Notes: a model not told the origin generated them from the letters alone. A stretch of DNA of 64,000 nt from an uncultured Bacteroidales bacterium (GCA_947593515.1 CANQDQ010000002.1:179471-243470), one strand, 5' to 3'; shown: positions 28,017-37,407, counted from the stretch's first letter. Program-made: numbers and translations.

Positions 28017-29840
28017 TCAACGGCTGCCCAAGTCGTCGTACAGTTTTTGCAGAAATGCCTGCGCCGATTTTTGACGGTCGGCAGCCTCGCTGCCTTCGGA
28101 GAGCGTCCATTGCTGCGACTCGCAATCGTATATCACGCGGTTTTCCGCATCGACATACCCCAGACCATCTTTATATGTATAGTAGGCAAACGCCCGCTGC
28201 GTGGTGTCCGCCATGTTTTTGCCGAAAGAAAAATCGGAATAGTCGATGTGCATCTGCGCCAGCAGCGTGGGCGCCAAATCTATCTGCGAAGCGTAACGCT
28301 CCACCACCCGATGCCCTTTCACCGCACCGCCGCACCACACCATCGGTATATGGTGGCGGCGCACCTCGTCTTCGCGTATGCCGGCAGGATAGCGCATCGT
28401 GTGGTCTGCCACGAAGACGACCAGCAAATCGTCCCACAGCGGCGTAAGGCGCAGGCTATCGACAAACGCTCCCAAACAGCTGTCGGTGTAAGCCACCGAA
28501 TTGAGATAGGGGTCTTCGTGCCGGCGCATCGGCACGTCGAAAGGCTCGTGGCTGCTCAGGGTAAGAAAAGTTTTCATAAACGGGTGCGGCGCCTTCTGCG
28601 CCATTTGCAGCACGTGGGGAAAAGAAAAGTGGTCGGGAACGCCCCATTTTGCCGTGTTTTCATCGGCGGGAAAATCGGTAACGGAAAAGACCGACCCGTA
28701 CCCCGTCGCATAAAAATAAGAACGCATATTGGTGAAATCGGCATCGCCGCCGTATATCATCTGCGTGTCGTAACCCGCCCCGCGCAGCGAGCGGGCAATG
28801 GCAGGCAGCGACTGCGACTTGGCAGGCACTTTCATTATCGACGTCGTGGGCTGCGCCGGATAACCGCTAAGCAGCGACACCAGCCCTCTGTCGGTGCGGA
28901 AGCTGTTCGCATAAAAATTGGAGAAATAGATGCCCTCCTCCGAAAGCGCTTTCAGGCGCGGCATCACGCCGGGCATATCGAGAATATGCCCCGTAAAACT
29001 TTCGAGTACGACCAGAATAATATCGGGGCGCGTGGTCGTGAGCCACGCCGCCGTATCGTCGGGAAAAACGACCGGACGCGGCGCCAGCGGGGCAAAAGCG
29101 GCATCGGCTTCGTCGTCGGACATGAAACGGTATTGCGATGCGAAATCCTTGCCTTTTGAAAGCGACGACATCAGGCTGAAAACCGGATTGATAGCCGCAT
29201 GATTCAACTCCATACGCTCACTGAAATAAGCCTTGCCCACATTCATCGTCGATGCCGAAACGCCACCCCGTATCGGCAGGAACAAAAAAGCTGCCATAAG
29301 CAGGCAGACGAGCGACACAGCCGTCTTGCGACCGGCGGTCGGCTCGGGCTTTTCATGCACCAACGGACGCAGCAGCCACCGGTCGAGCGGATAGCCGACA
29401 ACGATTACATAGACGAGTATGCCGAAAATGCCGCCCGCCAACTGTCCCGCCGACACGCTCGCCACCGCATCGGCAGGCGATTGCAGGTAAAACAGCGGCG
29501 TGGCGTCGATGCGGAATCCCCAATAGCCGTACAACTCGGCATCGCCGATGCAAACGGCGGCCAACAGCAAAACGATGATGCCGAAATATATCCGCAGTGC
29601 ATAGAGCAGCCACCGCCCGCCCGTCCACACCGACACGCCCGCGAGCAAAATCGGCAAAACCGTCAGGTAAGCCGCCACCGAAAAGTCCATCGGCAATCCG
29701 TGCCACATGACCCGACACCAGTCGACAAACGTCGTCGAAGCATACAAATCGCCCTGCCAGAGCATAAAAAGAGGCTTTTGCAGGAGGAATACCAGCACAA
29801 ACCAAAAATAAATTCCTGCTAAATACAACAGTCGAAACAT
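28017..29840 (-). CDS. LtaS-like membrane phosphotransferase (alkaline phosphatase superfamily)
   Basis: A 607-residue protein with about five N-terminal membrane segments (residues about 1-175) and a large extracytoplasmic sulfatase-fold domain. Active-site blocks include DIILVVLESFTG, NSFRTDRGLVSLLSG (putative nucleophile threonine in this region), TLSSHEPFDVP and FVADHTMRYPAG. LtaS proteins transfer glycerol phosphate from phosphatidylglycerol in Gram-positives. In Gram-negative Bacteroidota the homologues may modify periplasmic glycans or lipids with a phosphoalcohol. The gene is monocistronic with a TATCTTTG element upstream (29860-29867, minus) and is convergent and abutting with the TPR gene. 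Confidence 0.88.
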   Translation of the reverse strand: MFRLLYLAGIYFWFVLVFLLQKPLFMLWQGDLYASTTFVDWCRVMWHGLPMDFSVAAYLTVLPILLAGVSVWTGGRWLLYALRIYFGIIVLLLAAVCIGDAELYGYWGFRIDATPLFYLQSPADAVASVSAGQLAGGIFGILVYVIVVGYPLDRWLLRPLVHEKPEPTAGRKTAVSLVCLLMAAFLFLPIRGGVSASTMNVGKAYFSERMELNHAAINPVFSLMSSLSKGKDFASQYRFMSDDEADAAFAPLAPRPVVFPDDTAAWLTTTRPDIILVVLESFTGHILDMPGVMPRLKALSEEGIYFSNFYANSFRTDRGLVSLLSGYPAQPTTSIMKVPAKSQSLPAIARSLRGAGYDTQMIYGGDADFTNMRSYFYATGYGSVFSVTDFPADENTAKWGVPDHFSFPHVLQMAQKAPHPFMKTFLTLSSHEPFDVPMRRHEDPYLNSVAYTDSCLGAFVDSLRLTPLWDDLLVVFVADHTMRYPAGIREDEVRRHHIPMVWCGGAVKGHRVVERYASQIDLAPTLLAQMHIDYSDFSFGKNMADTTQRAFAYYTYKDGLGYVDAENRVIYDCESQQWTLSEGSEAADRQKSAQAFLQKLYDDLGSR

Positions 29841-29859
29841 ACGAATCCGTTTTTCTTTT

Positions 29860-29867
29860 CAAAGATA
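29860..29867 (-). promoter_or_regulatory. -7 element for the LtaS-like gene
   Basis: TATCTTTG on the minus strand, 20 bases before the start codon. A partial -33 (GTTG) lies 20 bases upstream. Confidence 0.55.
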
Positions 29868-29987
29868 GACAGGATTGCCGCCCATTACAACGAGAAAAAC
29901 AATATTAACATAAATTAAAAATATCAAAACCGCACAAGCCGTTTTTTATTCGGATATTTGTTTTCCGATTTTCATACAACATTCCCG

Positions 29988-32084
29988 ATGAAACGACTGT
30001 TATATTTTATTCTCATTTTCACCTTATTTGCTTGTAACGACATGACACAGAACAATCCGCTCTTGGAAAAATTCGATACGCCGTATGGCACGGCGCCGTT
30101 TGAACGCATAAAAACCACCGATTTCGAGCCGGCGGTTGCCGAAGCGATACGCCGGCATCAAAGCGAAATCGACGCCATCGTGCAGCAGCCGGAAGCTCCG
30201 ACTTTTGAAAACACGATAGAAGCGCTGGAAGCCTCCGGCAGCACGCTCGACCGCATCACGTCGATATTCTTCAACCTACTCAGCGCCAACGGCGACGACG
30301 AAATGATTGCCATTTCGGAGCGCATCTCTCCCCTGCTCACCGAACACGAAAACAACATCAATCTCAACGAAGCGCTGTTCCACCGCATCAAAACGGTCTA
30401 TGAACAGCGCGACACGCTGACGCTCACGCCCGAACAGCGCCGCTTGCTCGAAGAAACCTATTCGAGCATGGCGCGCAACGGAGCCAATCTCGAAGGCGAA
30501 GCCAAAGAAGAGTACCGCCGGTTGAGCAAGGAGTTAAGCCTCCTCTGTCTGAAATTCGAGTCAAACGAGCTGAAAGCCACCAACGCTTTTGAAATGATTC
30601 TCACCGACGAAAGCGAAACGGCGGGGCTGCCCCAAAGCGTACTCGATGCCGCAGCCATGCGCGCCAAAGAAAAGGGGCACGACAACGCCTATCTGTTCGA
30701 CCTCTCCTATCCCAGTCTTTCGGCATTTCTGCAATACTCGTCGCGTCGGGATTTGCGCGAAAAAATATACCGCGCCTACAACACCCGCTGCGTCGGCGGA
30801 GAGTACGACAACCGCGAAGTTGCCGAGCGCATTGCCCGCCTGCGCTACGAAATCGCCCGCCTGCTGGGTGAAAAAGATTATGCGACGCACGTGCTGCAAC
30901 ACCGCATGGCACACGACAGCGAACACGTATATGACCTGCTTCACCACCTGCTCGATGCCTACAAACCGACCGCCTTGCGGGAAGTGGAACAGTTGAACGA
31001 ATTTGCCTCGAAACTCGAAGGAAAACCGGTTACCGTCATGGGGTGGGATTTTTCCTACTATGCCGAAAAACAGAAAGATGCCTTGTATCATCTCAACGAT
31101 GAAATGCTGAAACCCTATTTCGAGTTGGAACAGGTGAAAAAAGGCGTATTCGGACTGGCGACCCGCCTGTACGGACTGAAATTCAGGAAAACGGACAAAA
31201 TACAGAAATACCACCCCGAAGTGGAAACGTTTGAAGTGTACGACGAAAACGACGATTTTCTCGGCATTCTCTACACCGATTTCCACCCGCGCGCCACGAA
31301 ACAGGGCGGTGCGTGGATGACCGAATTCAAAGGTCAATGGCTCGAAGCCGACGGCACGAACAGTCGTCCGCACGTCTCGTTGGTAATGAATTTCACGCGC
31401 CCCACCGACACGGTACCGGCGCTGCTCACCTACTACGAAGTAAGCACGTTCCTGCACGAGTTCGGACACGCCCTGCACGGATTGATGACCAACTGCCGGT
31501 ACGAGTCGCTCTCCGGCACGGGCGTCTATCGCGACTTCGTGGAGCTGCCCTCCCAACTGATGGAAAACTGGCTGCCCGAAAAAGAGTTTCTCTACACCTT
31601 CGCCCGCCACTACCAAAGCGGTGAACAGATGCCCGACTCGCTGATAGAAAAGATACGGAAGTCTTCCGCCTATCAAGCCGGTTACCGGTGCGTGCGGCAA
31701 CTCACGTTCGGTATGCTCGACATGGCTTGGCACACACGCGGCGCCGACGTTGCCGACATTACCGCATTCGAGCGCGACGCCGTTGCCGAAACCCAACTAC
31801 TCCCGTTCATCGACGGCACGCTCATCAGCACGCAGTTTTCCCACATATTCGGCGGCGGCTACGCAGCCGGATATTACGGTTACAAATGGTCGGAAGTGCT
31901 CGATGCCGACGCCTTCTCCCTGTTCAAGGAGAAAGGCATTTTCGACAAAGCCACTGCCGCATCGTTCCGCAAAAACGTGCTGGAAAAAGGCAATACCGAC
32001 GACCCCATGACGCTCTATAAAAACTTTCGCGGGCGCGAGCCGCAAATCGAAGCCCTTATGCGCCGCGACGGCATCATACAATAA
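29988..32084 (+). CDS. M3-family oligopeptidase (dipeptidyl carboxypeptidase type), lipoprotein
   Basis: A 698-residue protein starting MKRLLYFILIFTLFAC, a lipoprotein signal, so it acts in the periplasm or at the envelope. The thimet oligopeptidase-type zinc site HEFGHALHG lies at about residue 489, and the flanking blocks STFLHEFGH and FVELPSQLMENW fit Dcp. Such enzymes cleave C-terminal dipeptides from small peptides. The ATG at 29988 was preferred because an upstream in-frame start would mask the signal peptide. It is followed by a bidirectional terminator shared with the convergent rubrerythrin gene. Confidence 0.93.
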   Translation: MKRLLYFILIFTLFACNDMTQNNPLLEKFDTPYGTAPFERIKTTDFEPAVAEAIRRHQSEIDAIVQQPEAPTFENTIEALEASGSTLDRITSIFFNLLSANGDDEMIAISERISPLLTEHENNINLNEALFHRIKTVYEQRDTLTLTPEQRRLLEETYSSMARNGANLEGEAKEEYRRLSKELSLLCLKFESNELKATNAFEMILTDESETAGLPQSVLDAAAMRAKEKGHDNAYLFDLSYPSLSAFLQYSSRRDLREKIYRAYNTRCVGGEYDNREVAERIARLRYEIARLLGEKDYATHVLQHRMAHDSEHVYDLLHHLLDAYKPTALREVEQLNEFASKLEGKPVTVMGWDFSYYAEKQKDALYHLNDEMLKPYFELEQVKKGVFGLATRLYGLKFRKTDKIQKYHPEVETFEVYDENDDFLGILYTDFHPRATKQGGAWMTEFKGQWLEADGTNSRPHVSLVMNFTRPTDTVPALLTYYEVSTFLHEFGHALHGLMTNCRYESLSGTGVYRDFVELPSQLMENWLPEKEFLYTFARHYQSGEQMPDSLIEKIRKSSAYQAGYRCVRQLTFGMLDMAWHTRGADVADITAFERDAVAETQLLPFIDGTLISTQFSHIFGGGYAAGYYGYKWSEVLDADAFSLFKEKGIFDKATAASFRKNVLEKGNTDDPMTLYKNFRGREPQIEALMRRDGIIQ

Positions 32085-32104
32085 ACAGCGCAACGGAAAC
32101 AAAA

Positions 32105-32133
32105 AAAGAGCAAGGCGATGCGCCTTGCTCTTT
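32105..32133. terminator. Bidirectional terminator between M3 peptidase and rubrerythrin
   Basis: Thirteen-bp arms at 32105-32117 and 32121-32133 around an ATG loop, A-rich on the left and T-rich on the right, between convergent genes. Confidence 0.85.
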
Positions 32134-32153
32134 GTGTTTGAGGATAATACGGA

Positions 32154-32708
32154 TTATTTCTTGAAGTAACGGTTGTAGAGGCCTTCAAAGCCTTTGCCGT
32201 GGCGGGCTTCGTCTTTTGCCATTTCGTGTACGGTGTCGTGTATGGCATCATAGCCGAGTTCTTTGGCACGTTTGGCGATGCGCAGTTTGTCGGCGCAGGC
32301 ACCGCATTCGGCATCTTTGCGGGCTTCCAGATTTTTCTTGGTGTCCCATACCACTTCGCCCAAAAGTTCGGCGAATTTGGCAGCGTGTTCAGCCTCCTCG
32401 AAAGCGTAGCGTTTGAAGGCTTCGGCAATTTCGGGATAGCCTTCGCGGTCGGCTTGGCGGCTCATTGCCAGATACATTCCCACTTCGGTGCATTCGCCGG
32501 CAAAGTGGGCTTTCAGTCCGTCGGTAACCTCTTTGTCATCGACGATACCGTCGCCGATGTGGTGTTCGGTTACGAATTGCAGAGCGCCGTCGTTGCTGTC
32601 CAGTTCTTTGAATTTGGAAGCGGGTACGCCGCATTGGGGACATTTTTCGGGAGCGGTATCGCCTTCGTGTACATAACCGCATACGGTGCAGATAAATTTC
32701 TTTTTCAT
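32154..32708 (-). CDS. Rubrerythrin with N-terminal rubredoxin domain (reverse type)
   Basis: A 184-residue protein. The rubredoxin-like iron site comes first ([18 protein letters not shown]; residues 8-28) and the ferritin-like di-iron four-helix domain follows ([39 protein letters not shown]). This domain order is that of 'reverse' rubrerythrins of anaerobes, which reduce hydrogen peroxide to water in the cytoplasm. It starts 32 bases after the Fur/PerR-type regulator and is probably co-transcribed with it, an arrangement that suggests peroxide control. An extra cysteine pair (ECGAC, about 136-140) between the iron-ligand helices is a small oddity. Confidence 0.93.
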   Translation of the reverse strand: MKKKFICTVCGYVHEGDTAPEKCPQCGVPASKFKELDSNDGALQFVTEHHIGDGIVDDKEVTDGLKAHFAGECTEVGMYLAMSRQADREGYPEIAEAFKRYAFEEAEHAAKFAELLGEVVWDTKKNLEARKDAECGACADKLRIAKRAKELGYDAIHDTVHEMAKDEARHGKGFEGLYNRYFKK

Positions 32709-32740
32709 AATCTTTGGAATTTTGGGTTAATAATAGGAGT

Positions 32741-33154
32741 TTATTTGTTTCGTTTTTGTTTGCATTCTTTACATAATCCTTTGTAGTAGATTTGCATTTC
32801 CGATACCTCGAAGTCGGGAAAGGCGCAGGGCGCCGCAAGCGGTATCGGCACGTCGTATATCGCCCCACAAGCCTCGCAGCGGAAATGGGCGTGAGGCGCC
32901 AGTTCGGCATCGTAGCGCGACTGTTTCTCGTCGATAGTGAGCTGCCGCACGGCTTGATGTTCGAGCAGAAGGTTAAGCGTGTTATACACCGTCATGCGCG
33001 AGAGCGTGGGCATCTGCGGACTGAGTGCCGAAAATATAGCATCGACCGTCGGGTGTACGGGGTTGGCTATCAGGTAATCCATGATAGCGACCCGCTGCAT
33101 CGAGGGTTTTATGGCGTGTTCCAGCAGACGATTATAGCCGTTTCTCTCTCCCAT
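32741..33154 (-). CDS. Fur-family regulator, probably PerR-like
   Basis: A 137-residue protein with the Fur winged helix (HPTVDAIFSALSPQMPTLSRMTVYNTLNLL) and a C-terminal metal-binding dimerisation domain (PHAHFRCEACGAIYD and CKECKQKRNK, giving two CxxC structural zinc pairs). It binds DNA as a metal-loaded dimer. Its position directly upstream of a rubrerythrin gene points to a peroxide-sensing PerR role rather than iron uptake control, but this is inference. A full promoter precedes it at 33184-33215. Confidence 0.9.
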   Translation of the reverse strand: MGERNGYNRLLEHAIKPSMQRVAIMDYLIANPVHPTVDAIFSALSPQMPTLSRMTVYNTLNLLLEHQAVRQLTIDEKQSRYDAELAPHAHFRCEACGAIYDVPIPLAAPCAFPDFEVSEMQIYYKGLCKECKQKRNK

Positions 33155-33183
33155 TTATAACAATTATATTTTTTTATTCGTTA

Positions 33184-33215
33184 CAAATATACGGGAAATA
33201 TTTTATCCATGCAAA
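33184..33215 (-). promoter_or_regulatory. Promoter of the Fur/PerR-rubrerythrin unit
   Basis: On the minus strand, TTTG (33212-33215) and TATATTTG (33184-33191) are separated by 20 bases, a full Bacteroidota promoter 30 bases before the regulator start. Confidence 0.72.
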
Positions 33216-33351
33216 TATTTCGGGAAAATTTTTTTCAAAAAAGCGACGAAACACATTTCTAATTTTCTATTGAAGCTCGGGCAGCCCTGTTCGTTATCAT
33301 TTAATAATTGTTTTTCACAATTGAATACGGTATTATTTTTATGGAATTGTG

Positions 33352-33359
33352 TATTTTTG
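33352..33359 (+). promoter_or_regulatory. -7 element for the deaminase gene
   Basis: TATTTTTG at 33352-33359, 19 bases before the ATG at 33379. Confidence 0.5.
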
Positions 33360-33378
33360 TCAGATTTTAGATTTTATC

Positions 33379-33813
33379 ATGACAACAGATACAACCGAAA
33401 AACAAGCGCTCCTCGACCGCCGCTACATACGCATGGCGAAGATTTGGGCAGAAAATTCCTACTGCAAACGGCGTCAGGTCGGTGCGCTTTTGGTCAAAAA
33501 CAAAACCATTATTTCCGACGGCTACAACGGCACGCCCACCGGATTCGAGAACATCTGCGAGGACGAAACGGGACACACCTACCCTTACGTACTGCACGCC
33601 GAAGCCAATGCCATCACCAAAATAGCACGCTCGGGCAACAACAGCGAGGGCGCGACACTGTATGTAACGACTTCGCCCTGCATCGAATGCGCCAAACTGA
33701 TTATTCAAGCCGGTATCGCGCGCGTGGTCTATTCGGAAAATTACCGCCTTGCCGACGGTTTGGAACTGCTAAAAGCTGCCGGCATAACGGTCGATTTTGT
33801 AGAAGTTTCTTAG
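33379..33813 (+). CDS. dCMP/cytidine deaminase family protein
   Basis: A 144-residue zinc deaminase of the ComEB/dCMP deaminase type. The zinc and catalytic residues lie in LHAEANAI (HAE) and TSPCIECAKLII (PCxxC), with a further GYNGTPTGF substrate block. It most likely deaminates dCMP to dUMP for dTTP synthesis. The ATG at 33379 lies just after a -7 element, which excludes the longer in-frame extension. It precedes the S41 protease by 28 bases and may be co-transcribed with it. Confidence 0.92.
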   Translation: MTTDTTEKQALLDRRYIRMAKIWAENSYCKRRQVGALLVKNKTIISDGYNGTPTGFENICEDETGHTYPYVLHAEANAITKIARSGNNSEGATLYVTTSPCIECAKLIIQAGIARVVYSENYRLADGLELLKAAGITVDFVEVS

Positions 33814-33841
33814 TGTTTTTAATCCTGTTTTTATTCCGACT

Positions 33842-35467
33842 ATGAAAAAGAAAACGCTTGTATGGCTGCCGGTAATCATTGCCGTCTCCATTGTTCTGGG
33901 CATCGTCGTAGGACACCGCTATGCGTCGCCCTCGCTCGTCGATGAGCAAAATTTATTTTCCCTGACGCGGAACAAAATAGACAATTTGATGGACATCATC
34001 GAATATCAATACGTCGATACAGTCGATGCCGACGCGCTGATCGAAGACATCATGCCGCAAATTGTCGATGAACTCGACCCCCACTCCGCTTACATTCCCG
34101 CCGAAGATTTGCAGGCGGTAAACGAAGAATTGGACGGTTCGTTCAGCGGCATCGGCGTGCAATTCAGCATTCTCAACGACAGCATTACCATCGTAGGCAT
34201 CGTGTCCGGCGGTCCGTCCGAGAAAATGGGGCTTATGCCCGGCGACCGCATCGTAGAAGTCGATGATTCGGCATTTGTGGGAAAAGAGGTAACGAACGAC
34301 AAAGTATTGAAAAAACTGCGCGGCAAAAAAGGCAGTATCGTGAAGTTGGGCATCATACGGGCTACTTCGCCCGAAATGCTCACCTACGAAATCACGCGTG
34401 GCGACATACCGGTGAACAGCGTCGATGTGGCTTTCATGGCAGCGCCGGAAACGGGTTATATCAAAATCAATAAATTCGGCCGCACGACCTACACCGAATT
34501 TCTCACTGCCCTTGCCAAACTGAAAAGCCAAAACGCCCGCAAATACATTATCGACCTGCGCGGCAATTCGGGCGGCATACTCGAAATCGCCATCAACATG
34601 ATAAACGAATTTCTGCCGAAAGGCGAACTTATCGTTTACACCGAAGGAAAGGCATTTCCCCGCAGCGAAGCCGTATCGGACGGACGCGGCTCTTTCCGCA
34701 ACGACCAGCTCGTCGTGCTGATAGACGAATGGTCTGCCTCCGCCAGCGAGATATTCGCCGGAGCGATACAGGACAACGATCGCGGCACAATAATCGGTCG
34801 CCGCTCGTTCGGAAAAGGATTGGTGCAACAGCAGCTGCCTTTTGCCGACGGCTCCGCTGTACGCCTGACGATAGCCCGCTACTACACGCCGTCGGGACGG
34901 TGCATACAAAAAGAATACGAATTGGGACACGGCGAAGATTATGAAAAAGATATTCTGAACCGCTTCATACACGGAGAGTTCGACAGCCGCGACAGCATTA
35001 AGCAAATCGACTCGCTCGCCTACCGGACACGCTACGGGCGCACGGTATATGGCGGCGGAGGCATCATGCCCGACATATTCGTCGCCCGCGACACGACCGG
35101 CAATTCGCAATATCTCAACGATGTGGTGAACAAAGGACTCATTTACCAATACGCATTCAAATACGCTGACGAAAATCGCGACAAACTCGCGGCATACAAA
35201 GAGTACAAAAGCCTGCAAAAATATTTGCAGCAGCAGCCTATCCTGCAAGAATTTACGGCGTATGCGGCACAACACGGCGTAAAGCGCGACAGCCGGCAAA
35301 TTGAAACCTCGAAAAAGTTGCTGACCAACTATCTCGAAAGCTATATCGCACGCAATATCATCGGCGACGATGCCTTCTATCCGATATACCTCTCCGAAGA
35401 CAAAACCTACCTTAAAGCCGTAGAGGTGCTCGATGCCGACAAAGGATTCCCTATCGCTGCGGAATAA
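33842..35467 (+). CDS. S41 family carboxyl-terminal processing protease
   Basis: A 541-residue protein with an N-terminal membrane or signal segment (residues 5-25), a PDZ domain (about 85-175, FSGIGVQFSILNDSITI and SEKMGLMPGDRI) and the S41 catalytic domain. The catalytic serine lies in DEWSASASEIFAGAI and the lysine in RRSFGKGLVQQQLPF. Family members (CtpA/Prc) trim C-termini of periplasmic proteins. Its last stop base is the first base of the cyclo-ligase start (35467), so the two are coupled. Confidence 0.94.
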   Translation: MKKKTLVWLPVIIAVSIVLGIVVGHRYASPSLVDEQNLFSLTRNKIDNLMDIIEYQYVDTVDADALIEDIMPQIVDELDPHSAYIPAEDLQAVNEELDGSFSGIGVQFSILNDSITIVGIVSGGPSEKMGLMPGDRIVEVDDSAFVGKEVTNDKVLKKLRGKKGSIVKLGIIRATSPEMLTYEITRGDIPVNSVDVAFMAAPETGYIKINKFGRTTYTEFLTALAKLKSQNARKYIIDLRGNSGGILEIAINMINEFLPKGELIVYTEGKAFPRSEAVSDGRGSFRNDQLVVLIDEWSASASEIFAGAIQDNDRGTIIGRRSFGKGLVQQQLPFADGSAVRLTIARYYTPSGRCIQKEYELGHGEDYEKDILNRFIHGEFDSRDSIKQIDSLAYRTRYGRTVYGGGGIMPDIFVARDTTGNSQYLNDVVNKGLIYQYAFKYADENRDKLAAYKEYKSLQKYLQQQPILQEFTAYAAQHGVKRDSRQIETSKKLLTNYLESYIARNIIGDDAFYPIYLSEDKTYLKAVEVLDADKGFPIAAE

Positions 35468-36003
35468 TGGAAAAAGCAGAATTGCGACAGTTGGTGCGGG
35501 AAGCGAAAAAACGCCTCTCCGACGATGAAAAACGGAAAAGTGCGCGAATCATCGGCGACCGCATCGAAGCGCAGCCCTGCTTTGCCGCCGCCCGACGCAT
35601 ACTGCTCTACCATTCGCTGCCCGACGAAGTCGATACCCGCGTATGGCTCGCACGATGGCAGCACGTCAAAGAATTGTATCTCCCTGTCGTCGAAGGCGAC
35701 GACCTCGTTGTGCGCCGCTACCGGCAAGAGAGCCTTTCGGTCGGCTCTTTCGGCATCTGCGAACCCACAGGCGAAAATCTCGGCGACCTCTCCCGCATCG
35801 ACCTCGTCATCGTGCCCGGCATGGCATTCGACAGTCGCCGCAACCGGTTGGGACGCGGCAAAGGATTTTACGACAAACTGCTGGCTCATATACAGGCGCC
35901 GACGATAGGCGTGGCTTACGACTGCCAGCTCGTGCCGGAAATACCGGCAGCGCCGCACGACATACCCATGACACAGGTAATCAGCGAAAGACGCATATTC
36001 TGA
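35467..36003 (+). CDS. 5-formyltetrahydrofolate cyclo-ligase
   Basis: A 178-residue protein of the MTHFS/YgfA family. The ATP/folate-binding block DLVIVPGMAFDSRRNRLGRG followed by KGFYDKLL is diagnostic. It converts 5-formyl-THF to 5,10-methenyl-THF with ATP, recycling a folate by-product in the cytoplasm. It overlaps the protease stop by one base. Confidence 0.93.
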   Translation: MEKAELRQLVREAKKRLSDDEKRKSARIIGDRIEAQPCFAAARRILLYHSLPDEVDTRVWLARWQHVKELYLPVVEGDDLVVRRYRQESLSVGSFGICEPTGENLGDLSRIDLVIVPGMAFDSRRNRLGRGKGFYDKLLAHIQAPTIGVAYDCQLVPEIPAAPHDIPMTQVISERRIF

Positions 36004-36046
36004 AAATTTTCCTGATGAAGTAGTCGTTTTTTTGAAATAATAAAGT

Positions 36047-36054
36047 TATCTTTG
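36047..36054 (+). promoter_or_regulatory. -7 element for the kor operon
   Basis: TATCTTTG lies 22 bases before the ferredoxin start; an A/T-rich stretch precedes it. Confidence 0.6.
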
Positions 36055-36076
36055 TGTAAATTAAAAACCGATAAAT

Positions 36077-36304
36077 ATGGCAAAGATAAAAGGCGCTGTC
36101 GTCGTCGATGAAGAACGATGCAAAGGGTGCAACCTATGCGTCGTGGCTTGCCCCTGCGGCGTATTGGCACTGCAACCTAAAGAGGTGAACGACAAAGGTT
36201 ATCATTACGCATACATGAAAAATCCCGACGACTGCATCGGGTGTGCCAGTTGCGGATATGTGTGCCCCGACGGGTGCCTCTCCGTATATAAAGAAAAACA
36301 ATAA
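36077..36304 (+). CDS. korD: 2x[4Fe-4S] ferredoxin subunit of 2-oxoacid:ferredoxin oxidoreductase
   Basis: A 75-residue ferredoxin with two CxxCxxCxxxCP clusters (CKGCNLCVVACP and CIGCASCGYVCP). It is the delta subunit of a four-subunit oxidoreductase and carries electrons from the TPP-enzyme core to external ferredoxin. It is the first gene of the korDABC-like operon, 23 bases before the alpha subunit. Gene order and size match the 2-oxoglutarate/branched-chain 2-oxoacid class. Confidence 0.9.
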   Translation: MAKIKGAVVVDEERCKGCNLCVVACPCGVLALQPKEVNDKGYHYAYMKNPDDCIGCASCGYVCPDGCLSVYKEKQ

Positions 36305-36327
36305 ATGCAAAACAATTCATACACGAT

Positions 36328-37407
36328 ATGGCAGAAGAAGTAAAACTGATGAAGGGTAACGAAGCCATCGCACACGCGGCAATACGCTACGGAGCCGATG
36401 GATATTTCGGCTATCCGATTACCCCTCAGTCGGAAATCATGGAGACGCTCATGGAAGAAAAGCCGTGGGAAACGACCGGCATGGTGGTGCTGCAAGCCGA
36501 AAGCGAAGTGGCTGCCATCAATATGGTGTACGGCGGCGCCGGCAGCGGAAAGGCGGTTATGACTTCGTCGTCGAGTCCGGGCATCAGCCTCAAACAGGAA
36601 GGTATCTCCTATCTGGCAGGCGCCGAACTGCCGGCATTGATTGTAAACGTGATGCGCGGCGGTCCCGGACTGGGAACGATACAGCCGAGCCAAGCCGACT
36701 ATTTCCAGACTGTCAAGGGCGGCGGACATGGCGATTACCGCCTCATTACGCTGGCGCCCGCTTCGGTGCAGGAAATGGCGGATTTCGTAAAACTCGGATT
36801 CGACTTGGCTTTCAAATACCGGAATCCGGCTATCATTTTGGCAGACGGCATCATCGGGCAAATGATGGAAAAAGTGGTACTGCCGCCGTTCCAGCCCCGC
36901 CTCACTGACGAACAGATACGGGCTGCGCGCCCGTGGGCTGCCACCGGAAAAACGAAAAACCGCAAACGGAACGTCATCACTTCGCTCGAACTCGACCCCG
37001 CCCGCATGGAAGAGAACAATATCCGCTTCCAAGCCAAATACAGGGAGATAGAGAAAAACGAAGTGCGTTACGAAGAAATAGGTTGTGAAAATGCCGACTA
37101 CCTGATTGTGGCTTTCGGCTCGATGGCGCGTATCTGCCAGAAAGCGCAGGAATTAGCACGTGCCGAAGGCATCAACGTCGGGGTGCTCCGCCCCATTACG
37201 CTGTGGCCCTTCCCGAGCGAAATCATTTCGCACTACGCCGATAAGGTCAAGAGCATGATTTCGGTGGAACTGAATGCGGGTCAGATGGTCGAGGACGTGC
37301 GTCTCGCCGTGAACGGTCGCGTAAAAGTTGAACATTTCGGTCGGTTGGGCGGCATCGTCCCCACACCCGACGAAGTGGTAAATGCCATAAAAGAGAAACT
37401 TTTGTAA
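36328..37407 (+). CDS. korA: 2-oxoacid:ferredoxin oxidoreductase alpha subunit
   Basis: A 359-residue subunit holding the pyrimidine-binding and transketolase C-terminal domains (GYPITPQSEIMETL, EVAAINMVYGGAGSG, RGGPGLGTIQPSQADY). The enzyme oxidatively decarboxylates a 2-oxoacid with CoA, giving acyl-CoA, CO2 and reduced ferredoxin. Homologues are annotated KorA or VorB; 2-oxoglutarate is likely in an anaerobe with a partial TCA cycle, but a branched-chain 2-oxoacid is an alternative. It is followed by the beta subunit after 12 bases. Confidence 0.93.
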   Translation: MAEEVKLMKGNEAIAHAAIRYGADGYFGYPITPQSEIMETLMEEKPWETTGMVVLQAESEVAAINMVYGGAGSGKAVMTSSSSPGISLKQEGISYLAGAELPALIVNVMRGGPGLGTIQPSQADYFQTVKGGGHGDYRLITLAPASVQEMADFVKLGFDLAFKYRNPAIILADGIIGQMMEKVVLPPFQPRLTDEQIRAARPWAATGKTKNRKRNVITSLELDPARMEENNIRFQAKYREIEKNEVRYEEIGCENADYLIVAFGSMARICQKAQELARAEGINVGVLRPITLWPFPSEIISHYADKVKSMISVELNAGQMVEDVRLAVNGRVKVEHFGRLGGIVPTPDEVVNAIKEKLL

